From contig NZ_QXIS01000033.1 in NCBI RefSeq assembly GCF_003570925.1, positions 90,612 to 154,611 of the forward strand: a stretch of DNA of 64,000 nt, given 5' to 3'. The stretch is from Candidatus Cryosericum terrychapinii (GTDB taxonomy: Bacteria > Caldisericota > Caldisericia > Cryosericales > Cryosericaceae). Made by a program: the position numbers and the translations under genes. How positions within the stretch are numbered: the stretch's first letter is position 1; each line of letters begins with the position of its first letter. The notes beneath the pieces were generated by a model. That model had not been told where the DNA came from and did no database searches. It was given only the letters and a program-made list of their open reading frames with translations. Shown here in pieces: positions 7,190-14,902 of this stretch.

Positions 7190-7563
7190 CTGAAGAAGGA
7201 AAGCTATACATCCCTATGAACAGCTCGGCTAAGCTGATGGTTGAAGGCGAGGAAGAGAGGATCGAGCATCAGAAACGCCTGGATCTCATCGAGCTCGAGA
7301 TCAACAAGATTCAGACTCTTCCCGCAGGGTACTGGCCTGACGAGTGGCGGAAGCATCTGGGCAGACTCTCGACCTGTGGTGCTGCGCTTCTCCACCTGAT
7401 GGTCGACGAGGAGCAAGCACACGCGTTCGACAAGCGTGCCTACGAGGCTGTCGATGCCATCGAGGAGGTATTCCGGGACATTGAGACAGCCACGTTCACG
7501 ATAACCAAGGCTCCCCCGGCGAAGGACGATGTGGCCGCCGAACGGCACAGGTTCTCGTCGTAG
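7186..7563 (+). CDS. Hypothetical helical protein
   Basis: A 125-residue protein starting MTEEGKLYIPMNSSAKLMVE, predominantly charged and helical (EEERIEHQKRLDLIELEINK), with a second helical segment around residues 75-100. The start at 7186 is chosen because AAGGGGG lies 5 nt upstream and the ATG overlaps the preceding stop. Last gene of the five-gene run. No domain recognised; coiled-coil character suggests oligomerisation or a protein partner. Confidence 0.55.
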   Translation: MTEEGKLYIPMNSSAKLMVEGEEERIEHQKRLDLIELEINKIQTLPAGYWPDEWRKHLGRLSTCGAALLHLMVDEEQAHAFDKRAYEAVDAIEEVFRDIETATFTITKAPPAKDDVAAERHRFSS

Positions 7564-7718
7564 AAAGAACTGGTACGGGCGCTATCGTCCGTTCGGTTAC
7601 CAAGGAGTCGTATGTCGCCTGTTCACCTTGATCGCTAGGGAAACCGTGCCTGCCAGGACTACTTCAGCTTCACGAGGGCAGGGATGGTGTAGCTCTGTCC
7701 GAAGAACGAATAGGGGGC

Positions 7719-8015
7719 CTAGAAGGAAGGATACATGGCATCCAGGATAACGAACAGGACTAACAGAGCTGTCGTCAGGAAGGCGAATAGCCAGAGGACG
7801 CGGTGCCGGCCCTTGCCGAGAAAAGCGCCGAGTGCCACCAGTCCGCTGCCGATTACAGGAAGAAGGAGCATGGCGAGTACGAGTACGCTGGTGACCCCAC
7901 CATATCGCCAGTTGTAGCCATGGAGGGCGTACCCGAAAAGCAAGACAGGCATGCTTGTCATCACGACAAGCCCCATGATGCTCAGGATACGTGACCACAA
8001 CATGCGCTTGTTCAT
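7719..8015 (-). CDS. Tandem-array membrane protein, unit 1 (C-terminally shortened)
   Basis: A 98-residue integral membrane protein beginning MNKRMLWSRILSIMGLVVMT, three hydrophobic helices, with the array signature GSGLVALGAFLGKGRHR at about residues 55-72. The start at 8015 has a GGAGG ribosome site inside the repeated start module. Compared with the other units it lacks the fourth helix and the tail Y-P-I-G-x-I-M-S-L-V-G-A plus E-S-F-R-R-P; the reading ends in AMYPSF where the others continue YPIG, so it is a truncated paralogue. It is the last gene of the array in transcription order. Confidence 0.7.
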   Translation of the reverse strand: MNKRMLWSRILSIMGLVVMTSMPVLLFGYALHGYNWRYGGVTSVLVLAMLLLPVIGSGLVALGAFLGKGRHRVLWLFAFLTTALLVLFVILDAMYPSF

Positions 8016-8050
8016 GGAACCGCCTCCTGGGAGAACTGTCACTCCCGCTC

Positions 8051-8503
8051 TTACGTTGCCTCGACGTTCTCCTTGGGGACAGGCGGTCTGCGGAACGACT
8101 CGACAATGACAAGCACAGCGCCTACAAGACTCATGATAAGACCGATGGGATATGTCAACGCGACAAATACCCACCATGGAGCGGCGTCAACATAGAAGTT
8201 GAGCGCAAGGAAAACGGTGGTCAGACCGCACACTGTCAGCCCAAGAGCCCCATACAGGAGTTTGCGGTGGTGGCTCTTGCCCAGAAGAGCCCCGAGTGCT
8301 GCCAACCCGCTGCCAGCAAGAATGGAGACATAAAAAATGATGGAAATGAGCGACTCCAAGAGTGACTGGTTCGGTGCCACCTCAACCGGTGGCAGCTTTC
8401 CGCCCCCCCACATCCCTAGGCCGACGAACGTGACAATGTCGATTGGCATCATGGCAAGCCCGATGACGCACAGGATACGTGACCACAACATGCGCTTGTT
8501 CAT
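8051..8503 (-). CDS. Tandem-array membrane protein, unit 2
   Basis: A 150-residue, four-helix membrane protein. It starts MNKRMLWSRILCVIGLAMMP, has GSGLAALGALLGKSHHRKLL in the middle and ends YPIGLIMSLVGAVLVIVESF followed by RRPPVPKENVEAT. The start context (ribosome site, ATG and first ~12 codons) is nearly identical in DNA to those of units 1 and 4, indicating recent duplication. The C-terminal polar tail is conserved between units and is predicted on the opposite end of the last helix. Function unknown; no catalytic motif. Confidence 0.75.
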   Translation of the reverse strand: MNKRMLWSRILCVIGLAMMPIDIVTFVGLGMWGGGKLPPVEVAPNQSLLESLISIIFYVSILAGSGLAALGALLGKSHHRKLLYGALGLTVCGLTTVFLALNFYVDAAPWWVFVALTYPIGLIMSLVGAVLVIVESFRRPPVPKENVEAT

Positions 8504-8539
8504 GGAACCACTTCCCAGGAGAAACGGTCGCTCCCACCC

Positions 8540-8956
8540 TTAGGTTGCATCGACGTTGTCTTTGGGGATGAGCGGTTTACGGAAGGACTCGACGAGAACC
8601 AGCCCAGCGCCCACAAGACTCATGATCGCACCGATGGGATATGCATACACGGCAACTCCCCACGATGCGGCAGCGGGAGCTTCAACATTGGCACCCACAA
8701 GGAACAGTGCAATTATGCCGCACAGTGTCAGCACAGAAGCACAGTACATGAATCTGCGGTAGCGGCTGTTGCCGAGGAAAGCGCCGAGGGCCACCAGTCC
8801 GCTTCCGAGTCCAGGAAGGAAGGAACCCGCGAGCAAGAGTGCGGTGGCAAACCAACCGGATACGCGGAACGTGAGATTGGCGAGTACAACCTCGATTGGT
8901 ATCATGGCGAGCTCGACGATGCAAAGGATACGTGACCACACCATGCGCTTGTTCAT
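8540..8956 (-). CDS. Tandem-array membrane protein, unit 3
   Basis: A 138-residue four-helix membrane protein starting MNKRMVWSRILCIVELAMIP, with GSGLVALGAFLGNSRYRRFM and the C-terminal YPIGAIMSLVGAGLVLVESF and RKPLIPKDNVDAT. The loop after helix 1 differs strongly from those of units 2 and 4 in length and sequence, while the helices around the GSGL motif and the tail are conserved: the divergence is concentrated in one extracytoplasmic or cytoplasmic loop. Ribosome site GGGAGGCAG precedes the ATG. Confidence 0.75.
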   Translation of the reverse strand: MNKRMVWSRILCIVELAMIPIEVVLANLTFRVSGWFATALLLAGSFLPGLGSGLVALGAFLGNSRYRRFMYCASVLTLCGIIALFLVGANVEAPAAASWGVAVYAYPIGAIMSLVGAGLVLVESFRKPLIPKDNVDAT

Positions 8957-8983
8957 GGAACTGCCTCCCGGGAGAGCCCTCTT

Positions 8984-9481
8984 CTAGGTTTCCCCGACAC
9001 TGTCTTTGGGGGTACGTGGTCTGCGGCAGGGCTCGACGATGACAACCAGAGCGCCCACAAGACTCATGATCCCACCGATGGGATATGCGTACGTGACAAA
9101 TGCCCACCGTGGGTTGGGCCCGTTGATTGACTCAGTCAATAGGCCGAGGTAGACGAAGAAGCCTACGATCAGACCGCATGCTGTCAGCACGAGAGCCGCA
9201 TAGAGCAACTTGCGGTAGCGGCTGTTGCCGAGAAAGGCGCCCAGTGCCACGAGCGCGCTTCCAGGAAGAGTGAGCCCGGTGAGCAACAGCCAACGAGGAG
9301 ATCTGGGGTCGAACACGCCAGTGAAGACGTCCATGGCAGTCCCGATTGCGAGCGCGCCGGGCAACAAATCATGATAGTATCCGGTGCTCAGGGTATCGAC
9401 GACGTACACGATAGCCCCGCCCGCCATCATGACAAACCCGACGACACACAGGATACGTGACCACAACATGCGCTTGTTCAT
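8984..9481 (-). CDS. Tandem-array membrane protein, unit 4
   Basis: A 165-residue four-helix membrane protein. The start at 9481 (MNKRMLWSRILCVVGFVMMA) is chosen because it matches the other units and has an AGGAGG site upstream; a longer frame adds 12 residues that overlap that ribosome site. Middle motif PGSALVALGAFLGNSRYRKL; tail YPIGGIMSLVGALVVIVEPC and RRPRTPKDSVGET. It has the longest loop of the single units, between helices 1 and 2. Confidence 0.75.
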   Translation of the reverse strand: MNKRMLWSRILCVVGFVMMAGGAIVYVVDTLSTGYYHDLLPGALAIGTAMDVFTGVFDPRSPRWLLLTGLTLPGSALVALGAFLGNSRYRKLLYAALVLTACGLIVGFFVYLGLLTESINGPNPRWAFVTYAYPIGGIMSLVGALVVIVEPCRRPRTPKDSVGET

Positions 9482-9517
9482 GGAACCACCTCCTGGTAGA
9501 AACGGTCGTTCCCGCAC

Positions 9518-10369
9518 CTATACTGTCCCGACACCATCCTGGGAGACAGGCGCTCTGCGGAAGGACTCGATGAGGACAAGCACAGCGCCCACACAACTCA
9601 TGATCAAACCGATGGGATATGTGAAGCAGAAGACTTCCCACCATGGAGCGGCCAGATAAGTGTACTTGTCCATGAGGACGAGCGTGGTGGTCAGACCGCA
9701 CGCGGTAAGCGCAAGAGCAACATACAGGAATCTGCGGTAGCGGCTCTTGACGAGATAGGCGCCGAGTGCGGCCAGTCCGCTTCCAGCAAGCATGATGGCG
9801 CCAATGAGAGCACAAGGAATCAGGTTCCACCCATCCTGCCGCCACACCTTCTGAAGCGGCAATAGAAGCCAACCGATCACATACGGGAATACGGGGTAGT
9901 CACTCTTGACGAGATAGGCGCCGAGTGCCATCATGGCAGGCCCGACGAAGGTCACCGTGCGTGACCACCATCTCCGCGTGTTCATCGGAACGTCCTCCGC
10001 ATAGAGGAACTCAAAGAGGACGAGCGCGGCACCGGCGAGACTCGCCCCCACGCCGATAGTCCAGACCAGATGCAAGGGACGCGCTGGAAACACAGGCTCG
10101 GCCGCAGAAATCTCTGGCCACCAAGAATACCTGTCCTCCAAGACCCAAAGCGCAATCCGCGCCGACAGCCCGATGGCTCCAACTCCAAGCGCACCGAGCA
10201 CGAGTGCTCGGTGCCGGGTCTTGCCGAGAAAGGCACTGAGTGCCACGAGTCCGATTCCAGACAACACGTACAGCACAGACAAGCCCTCTCCGGGCTCAAT
10301 GATACCTAGTAGAATCGCAACGATGCCGGGGAGCACCAGGATACGTGACCAGGATCTGCGCTCATTCAT
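9518..10369 (-). CDS. Tandem-array membrane protein, units 5+6 fused
   Basis: A 283-residue protein made of two array units in one frame. Unit 6 (residues 1-~128) starts MNERRSWSRILVLPGIVAIL and has SGIGLVALSAFLGKTRHRAL; unit 5 (from Met129) starts MNTRRWWSRTVTFVGPAMMA, has GSGLAALGAYLVKSRYRRFL and ends with the usual YPIGLIMSCVGAVLVLIESF tail. Just before Met129 the DNA reads GGAGGACGTTCCATG-like (GGAGG, 7 nt, ATG), the same spacing as the ribosome sites of the other units but now translated as part of the linker E-D-V-P. So the stop codon of unit 6 has been lost and the two genes merged; the internal start may still be used. About seven to eight membrane helices in total. Confidence 0.72.
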   Translation of the reverse strand: MNERRSWSRILVLPGIVAILLGIIEPGEGLSVLYVLSGIGLVALSAFLGKTRHRALVLGALGVGAIGLSARIALWVLEDRYSWWPEISAAEPVFPARPLHLVWTIGVGASLAGAALVLFEFLYAEDVPMNTRRWWSRTVTFVGPAMMALGAYLVKSDYPVFPYVIGWLLLPLQKVWRQDGWNLIPCALIGAIMLAGSGLAALGAYLVKSRYRRFLYVALALTACGLTTTLVLMDKYTYLAAPWWEVFCFTYPIGLIMSCVGAVLVLIESFRRAPVSQDGVGTV

Positions 10370-11176
10370 GGAACCACCTCCTCCGCAGACAAGTACGCGA
10401 CTCCTCGGGCTAATGACTCGGGACTACATCACAGAACCTTGAGCTGCATATACCCGCCTGCCGCATCAGCACGGCCACATTCGACCAATCGGTCCCCGGA
10501 CCACCGGCGAGAGAGTGACGCACTACTTACTACCAAGAGTAGTCACGATCCGCAGAAATGCCAATAGAAATGGGATGTGAGCATACGGGCACTTCATGTA
10601 GTCGGCACCATGATGGAAATGCCCTGCTGATAGTACAGAGACTGTGTGTGCAGCACGTCTGCGGTTGGGTCACCCGCAAGGGCCCCGTATGTCACTCCAG
10701 ATAAGAGACGGACCCCAGCAAGACACGAGGATCTCCTCGGCTAGTTGAAGACCGACCCTTTCGGGACTTCTGTGCTCCACGTCGACCAGGTAGATGTGCC
10801 CGCCGTCGAGATTCCCGGAGTCTATGGAGCAGCAAGGAAGAAGGGGGTTCTCTGACGCGATTTGCAGGGGGAGTCGTATCGTACGGCATGCCTCCCGAGA
10901 CTGCGAATCTGACCGTCCATTTGACCTGCTTTGCCTATGCTTCTCATGGAACGAGCTCGTCTCTGGCCTGAGGATGCTCCGATCGGTCCAGGTTTACTCG
11001 GTGAGGGGAAACCCAAAGAGGAAGAAGGAGACGTAGGAGGGGAAACCTTAAGGAAGAGGAAGGTGCAGAGGATCCCAGAAGATATGGGATGGGATCAGGG
11101 TACTCGTCTGTACTGGTCTGAGCTTTCCTGCTGTTGGGCTCCAGCACCCGCAGGGCGACCGAGTGCTCTGCTCCGG
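10370..11176. other. Non-coding stretch upstream of the array and origin
   Basis: About 800 bases with no supported gene. Open frames on both strands lack ribosome sites and family resemblance. The promoter for the minus-strand array must lie near 10,390-10,560, but I see no strong consensus pair. Confidence 0.4.
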
Positions 11177-11194
11177 ATTGACCAGGTGGTCAAT
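11177..11194. repeat. Inverted repeat ATTGACCA-GG-TGGTCAAT
   Basis: Perfect 8-bp arms with a 2-base centre. It lies about 110 bases before a DnaA box in the putative origin and may be an operator or initiator-binding site. Confidence 0.55.
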
Positions 11195-11301
11195 GTGAGT
11201 CGGTCCGCCCCACTGGTTGTTTCCAAGGATCATAGCACGGTCCAGTCATTCTTCTCGTTGAGGATCGACTTCTCTCTAGTCGACATCTTCGCAGAAACAA
11301 G

Positions 11302-11310
11302 TTATCCACA
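11302..11310 (+). promoter_or_regulatory. Perfect DnaA box
   Basis: TTATCCACA, the consensus DnaA-binding 9-mer, in the non-coding stretch that also holds an inverted repeat, direct repeats and a 15-bp iteron array, upstream of replication genes. Confidence 0.6.
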
Positions 11311-11527
11311 GGCCTTTGCAGAGTGCGCTTGTGATCGGGGTCGTAGCTTGCCACGTTCGAAAACTACCGTTTGCGGAGGATGAAACGAGAGGCAATCGTC
11401 AGCAATCATCAGCATGTGCCGGTTTCGCCCATGTTCGCTTCTCTCGCTCATCTCGATTGTTAAGTGATTGCATGTCCATGCCAAGGCAGGAAGCGTCGAC
11501 TTTGTAGTGCATTCCCTAACATATGCA

Positions 11528-11552
11528 GCATGCATAAACGGCATGCATAAAC
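11528..11552 (+). repeat. Two direct copies of GCATGCATAAAC
   Basis: GCATGCATAAAC at 11528-11539 and again at 11541-11552 (13-bp period), just upstream of the iteron array. Confidence 0.6.
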
Positions 11553-11586
11553 AGCGGCTCTGGGGGCATGCGAGGCTGAGCACGCA

Positions 11587-11667
11587 CTTGACATCTCTGT
11601 GCTTGACAGAAAAGTACTTGACATCCACGTACTTGACCTCTACGAGTATGACCCCTACGTACTGGAC
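11587..11667 (+). repeat. Iteron array, six units with exact 15-bp period
   Basis: CTTGAC or a one-base to two-base variant recurs at 11587, 11602, 11617, 11632, 11647 (TATGAC) and 11662 (CTGGAC). Consensus unit is roughly ACTTGACATCTACGT. The exact period, the upstream DnaA box and the replication genes immediately downstream fit initiator-binding iterons. The period also equals five codons, so a pentapeptide-type coding repeat is the alternative, but no start or ribosome site supports it. Confidence 0.65.
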
Positions 11668-11922
11668 ATCAATCCGATAGGCCTGACAATAGGCTCATGA
11701 AGATAACATTGAAGTCGAAGGTCAGCACGCTCGAGGGGTACAGCTACGGCGAACGCGAAGCCGGGAGTACCCTCAGAAACACTCTGCCGCCGCCACGAGC
11801 GAAGACTAAGACTTCACGTCCCGGAGACCACCCGCATAGCCATTCTGCATCTGGTGTCCCCCTCGTCGATCCCGGCACGACGAGTAGAATACGGAAATGA
11901 GCTCGTCCCTGAGAGGGCCGTC

Positions 11923-12834
11923 ATGAGGGTCGAGGCTCCGTTCGTCCAGGTTCCCTTCTCGCTCTTCCGCGGTGAAACAAAACTCAATGGGACTGCAAAG
12001 ATCGTCTGGATTGCCCTAGCGACCCGTGCCAATGAAGAGGGGCTGTCCTATCCATCCATGAAGACCCTGTCAGTGGATGCTGGAGTTCCTGAGCGGACTG
12101 TTTACAGGGCGCTCGACATCCTTAAGAAGAGCGGATGGCTCAAGATGACGGGACGCAATGGCAGGCCGTCTCTTTACCGTCTGATTGTCCCCCATGTCCC
12201 TCATTGGCTCAAGAGTGGGGACGTTTTCATGCCTTTACAGAACGCAGCCTCTATGCCGTCTTCAAGTACTACCCCTGTCATAGTGGCAGAGGTAGACCGT
12301 CAAAGTGGCATCCATACTGATTCTACGGTATCACCCCTGCCACCCAGGCAGGCCACTCCTGCCACAGTGGCAGACAATCCATATCCAGTATCTATATCCA
12401 ATAAGACCAATCGAGGGATTTCTGGAAAAGGGAATGAACCCAAGCAAAGACAAACCGCAGACTTTGCAGCTTCATTCGATTATGTCGAAGGCCGGTTCGT
12501 CCTGGGCGCAGACGCCCGCCGGAAACTGGAAGAAGACCATCCGAACGTCGACCTCAATGCGACCCTGAAGCAGATTGAAGCCCGGGTCCTTGGCAATAAG
12601 AGAGCGCAGCCTATCAAGAACGTCCTGGCCTACCTGGAGACGTGTCTGTCGAAGCCCGGAGGCTGTGTCATAAAGAAGGGTGCGCTCGTTACCTTGAATG
12701 ATGGCAGTTCCCTGCGCGTGAAGACGTACACCACCGATGAGCTGGAACAGGTCGAGCAGAGGGAAAAGACCCGGGAGACGAGGCCCCTCAGCAAGGCCGA
12801 GGAAGAGGTGCTGTCGAAATGGAGGAACCGATGA
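11923..12834 (+). CDS. Helix-turn-helix replication-initiator-like protein
   Basis: A 303-residue protein. I choose the ATG at 11923 (MRVEAPFVQVPFSLFRGETK), with a weak GAGAGG site 6 nt before it. Residues 1-90 form a winged-helix domain of the kind found at the N-terminus of plasmid/phage replication proteins (F-x-x-V-P-x-S-L-F, then LSYPSMKTLSVDAGVPERTV as the helix-turn-helix). The middle (about 100-190) is a proline/threonine-rich linker; the C-terminal part has conserved-looking acidic helices. It overlaps the next gene's start by the ATGA arrangement, and that gene is a DnaB-type helicase, so this protein is likely the origin-binding or helicase-loading factor of the element. A plain transcription regulator is the alternative. 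Confidence 0.65.
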   Translation: MRVEAPFVQVPFSLFRGETKLNGTAKIVWIALATRANEEGLSYPSMKTLSVDAGVPERTVYRALDILKKSGWLKMTGRNGRPSLYRLIVPHVPHWLKSGDVFMPLQNAASMPSSSTTPVIVAEVDRQSGIHTDSTVSPLPPRQATPATVADNPYPVSISNKTNRGISGKGNEPKQRQTADFAASFDYVEGRFVLGADARRKLEEDHPNVDLNATLKQIEARVLGNKRAQPIKNVLAYLETCLSKPGGCVIKKGALVTLNDGSSLRVKTYTTDELEQVEQREKTRETRPLSKAEEEVLSKWRNR

Positions 12835-14195
12835 GCGACGACGCGCAGGTCGAAGTCAAAGTTCCATACGACGAACGTGCCGAGACAGCCTTACTAGGGG
12901 ACTGCCTGAGCGACGACAAAAAGAGTTCCTGCTATCTTCAGACGAAGACTGAGATTGCAGCCGACGACTTCTATCTGACGGAACATGTCGACATTGCCCG
13001 TGCGATCGAGGCCGTTGTCAGCTCCGGGAAACGAGCGGACCCTGTCACGGTTGGCGCGGAATTGACGAAGCAGGGCAAACTCGACTCAGTTGGAGGATAT
13101 GCCTATCTCCAGAAGCTTATCGACCTCCACTATACGGACGCCGACAGCGGAACCTATGCCGATATCATCAAGGACATGGCGCGGAGGCGTAGCATTGCTC
13201 GAGCTACCCGAGATGTCTACGAACAGAGCTTCAACCTGGCTATTCCGCTCTCTTCTCTGCGCGAAGCCCTGTCTCAGGTTCTGGTCGACGGGAGTGAGAC
13301 GAGAAGCCGGAAGATGTTCGACTCGTGCCAGGAAGAACTGACTCGAGTGGTGGACAGGGAAAAGCTAAAAGAGGAGCGGGAGTCCTCGCCAAGATCACGG
13401 ATCAAGGCTCTCGACGAGATCATCGACAGGTTCCGTCCTGAGAGACTGGGGATCCTTGCAGGTGCGCCCAGTACTGGCAAGTCTTCCCTTGCTGGCTGGA
13501 TTGTGCTCAAGAATGCTGCCTCCGATCGGCACATTCCCTGCGGGTTCGTTTCCCTCGAGATGCCGGAGGGAGAGGTGCTGCAAAGGCTGGTCGCCGGGGA
13601 AGCTGGAGTCGAGAACGGGGAGATCGACCGTCCGAACGTGAGCGATCAGACACTGAAGGCATACCAGACAGCACTCAACACGCTCTCCAGCCTCCCTGTC
13701 TATATTGTCGACTCAACTAGGTGCCAGGCCACAGAGGACGAGGTCCTGAACATGGTCCAGCTGATGGCGGTCGTCGACGGCTGCAAGTTGATCGTCGTCG
13801 ACTATCTCCAGCTGATTCACTCGACAAAGGGAAACGTGACCAGAGCAGAGGAGCTTTCCCGTCTCGCAGCCCGTCTGAAGACGACGGCTGTGCGCCTGGG
13901 TGTCTACATCCTCGCGGTGTCCCAGGTCTCCCGGGAGGCTGTCAAGCAAGGGAACGCGTTGACGATGCAGGACCTCAAAGACTCGAGCGGACTCGAGCAG
14001 GCAGCGGACGACATCATCCTCCTGTCAGAAGCGGACGGATCGACGGACGAGCGGGGAATCCTGCTTTGCATCGTCGACAAGCATCGCTCCGGGAAGAGGG
14101 GCCGCTGTGGGGTCGAGTTCGACAAACAGCATCAGACATGGAGTTCGACGGGTGGCGCGCCCGCTCTCGAGGAGGGAAAGCATGACCGGGCATAG
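12831..14195 (+). CDS. DnaB-type replicative helicase of the element
   Basis: A 454-residue protein. N-terminal DnaB domain at about residues 10-105 (V-P-Y-D-E-R-A-E-T-A-L-L-G, then VGGYAYLQKL), linker, and RecA-like ATPase from ~195: Walker A GAPSTGKSS at 211-219, Walker B LIVVDYLQL at ~320-328, and a later VSQVSREAVKQG...LKDSSGLEQAADD segment with the arginine-rich end KHRSGKRG. All are diagnostic of replicative hexameric helicases. Start at 12831 is preferred over 12819 because GGAGG precedes it and its ATG overlaps the upstream stop. Compared with chromosomal DnaB it is slightly divergent (first walker segment SLEMPEGEVLQRL), consistent with a plasmid or phage copy acting at the origin found upstream. 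Confidence 0.9.
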   Translation: MSDDAQVEVKVPYDERAETALLGDCLSDDKKSSCYLQTKTEIAADDFYLTEHVDIARAIEAVVSSGKRADPVTVGAELTKQGKLDSVGGYAYLQKLIDLHYTDADSGTYADIIKDMARRRSIARATRDVYEQSFNLAIPLSSLREALSQVLVDGSETRSRKMFDSCQEELTRVVDREKLKEERESSPRSRIKALDEIIDRFRPERLGILAGAPSTGKSSLAGWIVLKNAASDRHIPCGFVSLEMPEGEVLQRLVAGEAGVENGEIDRPNVSDQTLKAYQTALNTLSSLPVYIVDSTRCQATEDEVLNMVQLMAVVDGCKLIVVDYLQLIHSTKGNVTRAEELSRLAARLKTTAVRLGVYILAVSQVSREAVKQGNALTMQDLKDSSGLEQAADDIILLSEADGSTDERGILLCIVDKHRSGKRGRCGVEFDKQHQTWSSTGGAPALEEGKHDRA

Positions 14196-14412
14196 AGCCT
14201 ATGGCTGGGAAGCCTTGAAGTCGGAATACATTACGAGTGGAGACGACATGACGCTCTTGTCCCTGGCTGCAAAGGCTGGAGTCTCCCTGAAACTTCTCTC
14301 CCGTCGAGCGGAAGTGGAGAACTGGGAATGGGTACAGGCCCGCTATCGTCAGTGCATGGGCTGTGTTCAAGAGACCGACATCCCGGAACGCAGGAGCGCC
14401 CGCCGTGTTTGA
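14182..14412 (+). CDS. Small HTH DNA-binding protein (terminase-small/phage-like)
   Basis: A 76-residue protein MTGHRAYGWEALKSEYITSG with a helix-turn-helix core MTLLSLAAKAGVSLKLLSRR followed by AEVENWEWVQARYR. The arrangement W-x-x-L-x-x-E-Y-I-x-x-x-x-x-x-x-L-x-x-L-A resembles the N-terminal HTH of phage small terminase subunits and related plasmid proteins. The start overlaps the end of the helicase gene by 14 bases and has GGAGG 6 nt upstream. It is probably co-transcribed with the helicase and the initiator-like gene. Confidence 0.6.
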   Translation: MTGHRAYGWEALKSEYITSGDDMTLLSLAAKAGVSLKLLSRRAEVENWEWVQARYRQCMGCVQETDIPERRSARRV

Positions 14413-14469
14413 CGTTCTGTGGACTAGGACCAGACGAAGGCCACTTCATTGCGAGGGTGAAGGTCAGCC

Positions 14470-14676
14470 ATGAATCGGCAGCTCAAGTCCGAACTTAGCG
14501 AAGGCCTTACTGAGTTTCTGCTGGCCGTGATTGTCCAGGAAAGCAGACGAAGTGCGAGTGTCGTAGGGTTGGTGTGTGGAAGCGACGGCCAAGATACACC
14601 TGTCATGCAGGGAGTGGAACCCATCTCTACGGAAATCTGTATGGAGAGGCGATCGGTCGATGCAACCAAGTCTTAG
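14470..14676 (+). CDS. Possible small protein of unknown function
   Basis: A 68-residue frame starting MNRQLKSELSEGLTEFLLAV. The only support is a weak GAAGGTCAG sequence before the ATG and the amphipathic first helix; no family resemblance. The 490 bases between the HTH gene and the recombinase otherwise hold only a putative promoter. Treat as tentative. Confidence 0.25.
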   Translation: MNRQLKSELSEGLTEFLLAVIVQESRRSASVVGLVCGSDGQDTPVMQGVEPISTEICMERRSVDATKS

Positions 14677-14820
14677 CATGATCACGAATCAGGCGAGTCA
14701 TCGTCTGAAGTGACTCAGGAAGACATATGATGATGCGGGTGTGCTCTGGCGAAGATGGACGACGAGGCGTTAGCGGGTTTGTCACCCTGTACGTTATGTT
14801 TGTCCAGACGGGCATAGGTC

Positions 14821-14849
14821 TTGCACTAGTGTGGAATGCCAGATATCCT
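14821..14849 (+). promoter_or_regulatory. Putative promoter of the recombinase gene
   Basis: TTGCAC (14821-14826), 17-nt spacer, TATCCT (14844-14849), about 50 bases before the start codon. Confidence 0.35.
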
Positions 14850-14902
14850 TGTTTAGAAGAAGTGTGGTCTGTTCCACGTGATGACGCAAGGAGCGACTTC
14901 GC

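Larger units (their letters stand above)
7719..10369 (-). repeat. Tandem paralogous gene array, six units
   Basis: Six copies of a start module (ribosome site, ATG, and codons for M-N-x-R-x-x-W-S-R) occur near 8015, 8503, 8956, 9481, 9985 and 10369, with three of them nearly identical over ~45 bases. Units are 27-37 nt apart and read in the same direction. This is a gene family expanded by tandem duplication inside the accessory block. Confidence 0.8.

Noticed and set aside
7719-10369. CRISPR array or simple DNA satellite
   Set aside because: Repeats are parts of full protein-coding paralogues with conserved reading frames, not short repeats with spacers. No CRISPR array was found anywhere in the window.
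10794-11383. Several 60-150 residue frames before the origin repeats
   Set aside because: Low-complexity or arginine/serine-rich translations, no ribosome sites, overlapping on both strands.
11468-11680. Pentapeptide-repeat protein covering the 15-bp repeats
   Set aside because: The repeats translate to L-T-S-x-Y-like pentads without the A-D/N-L-x-x pattern, and the frame has no ribosome site; iterons fit the context better.
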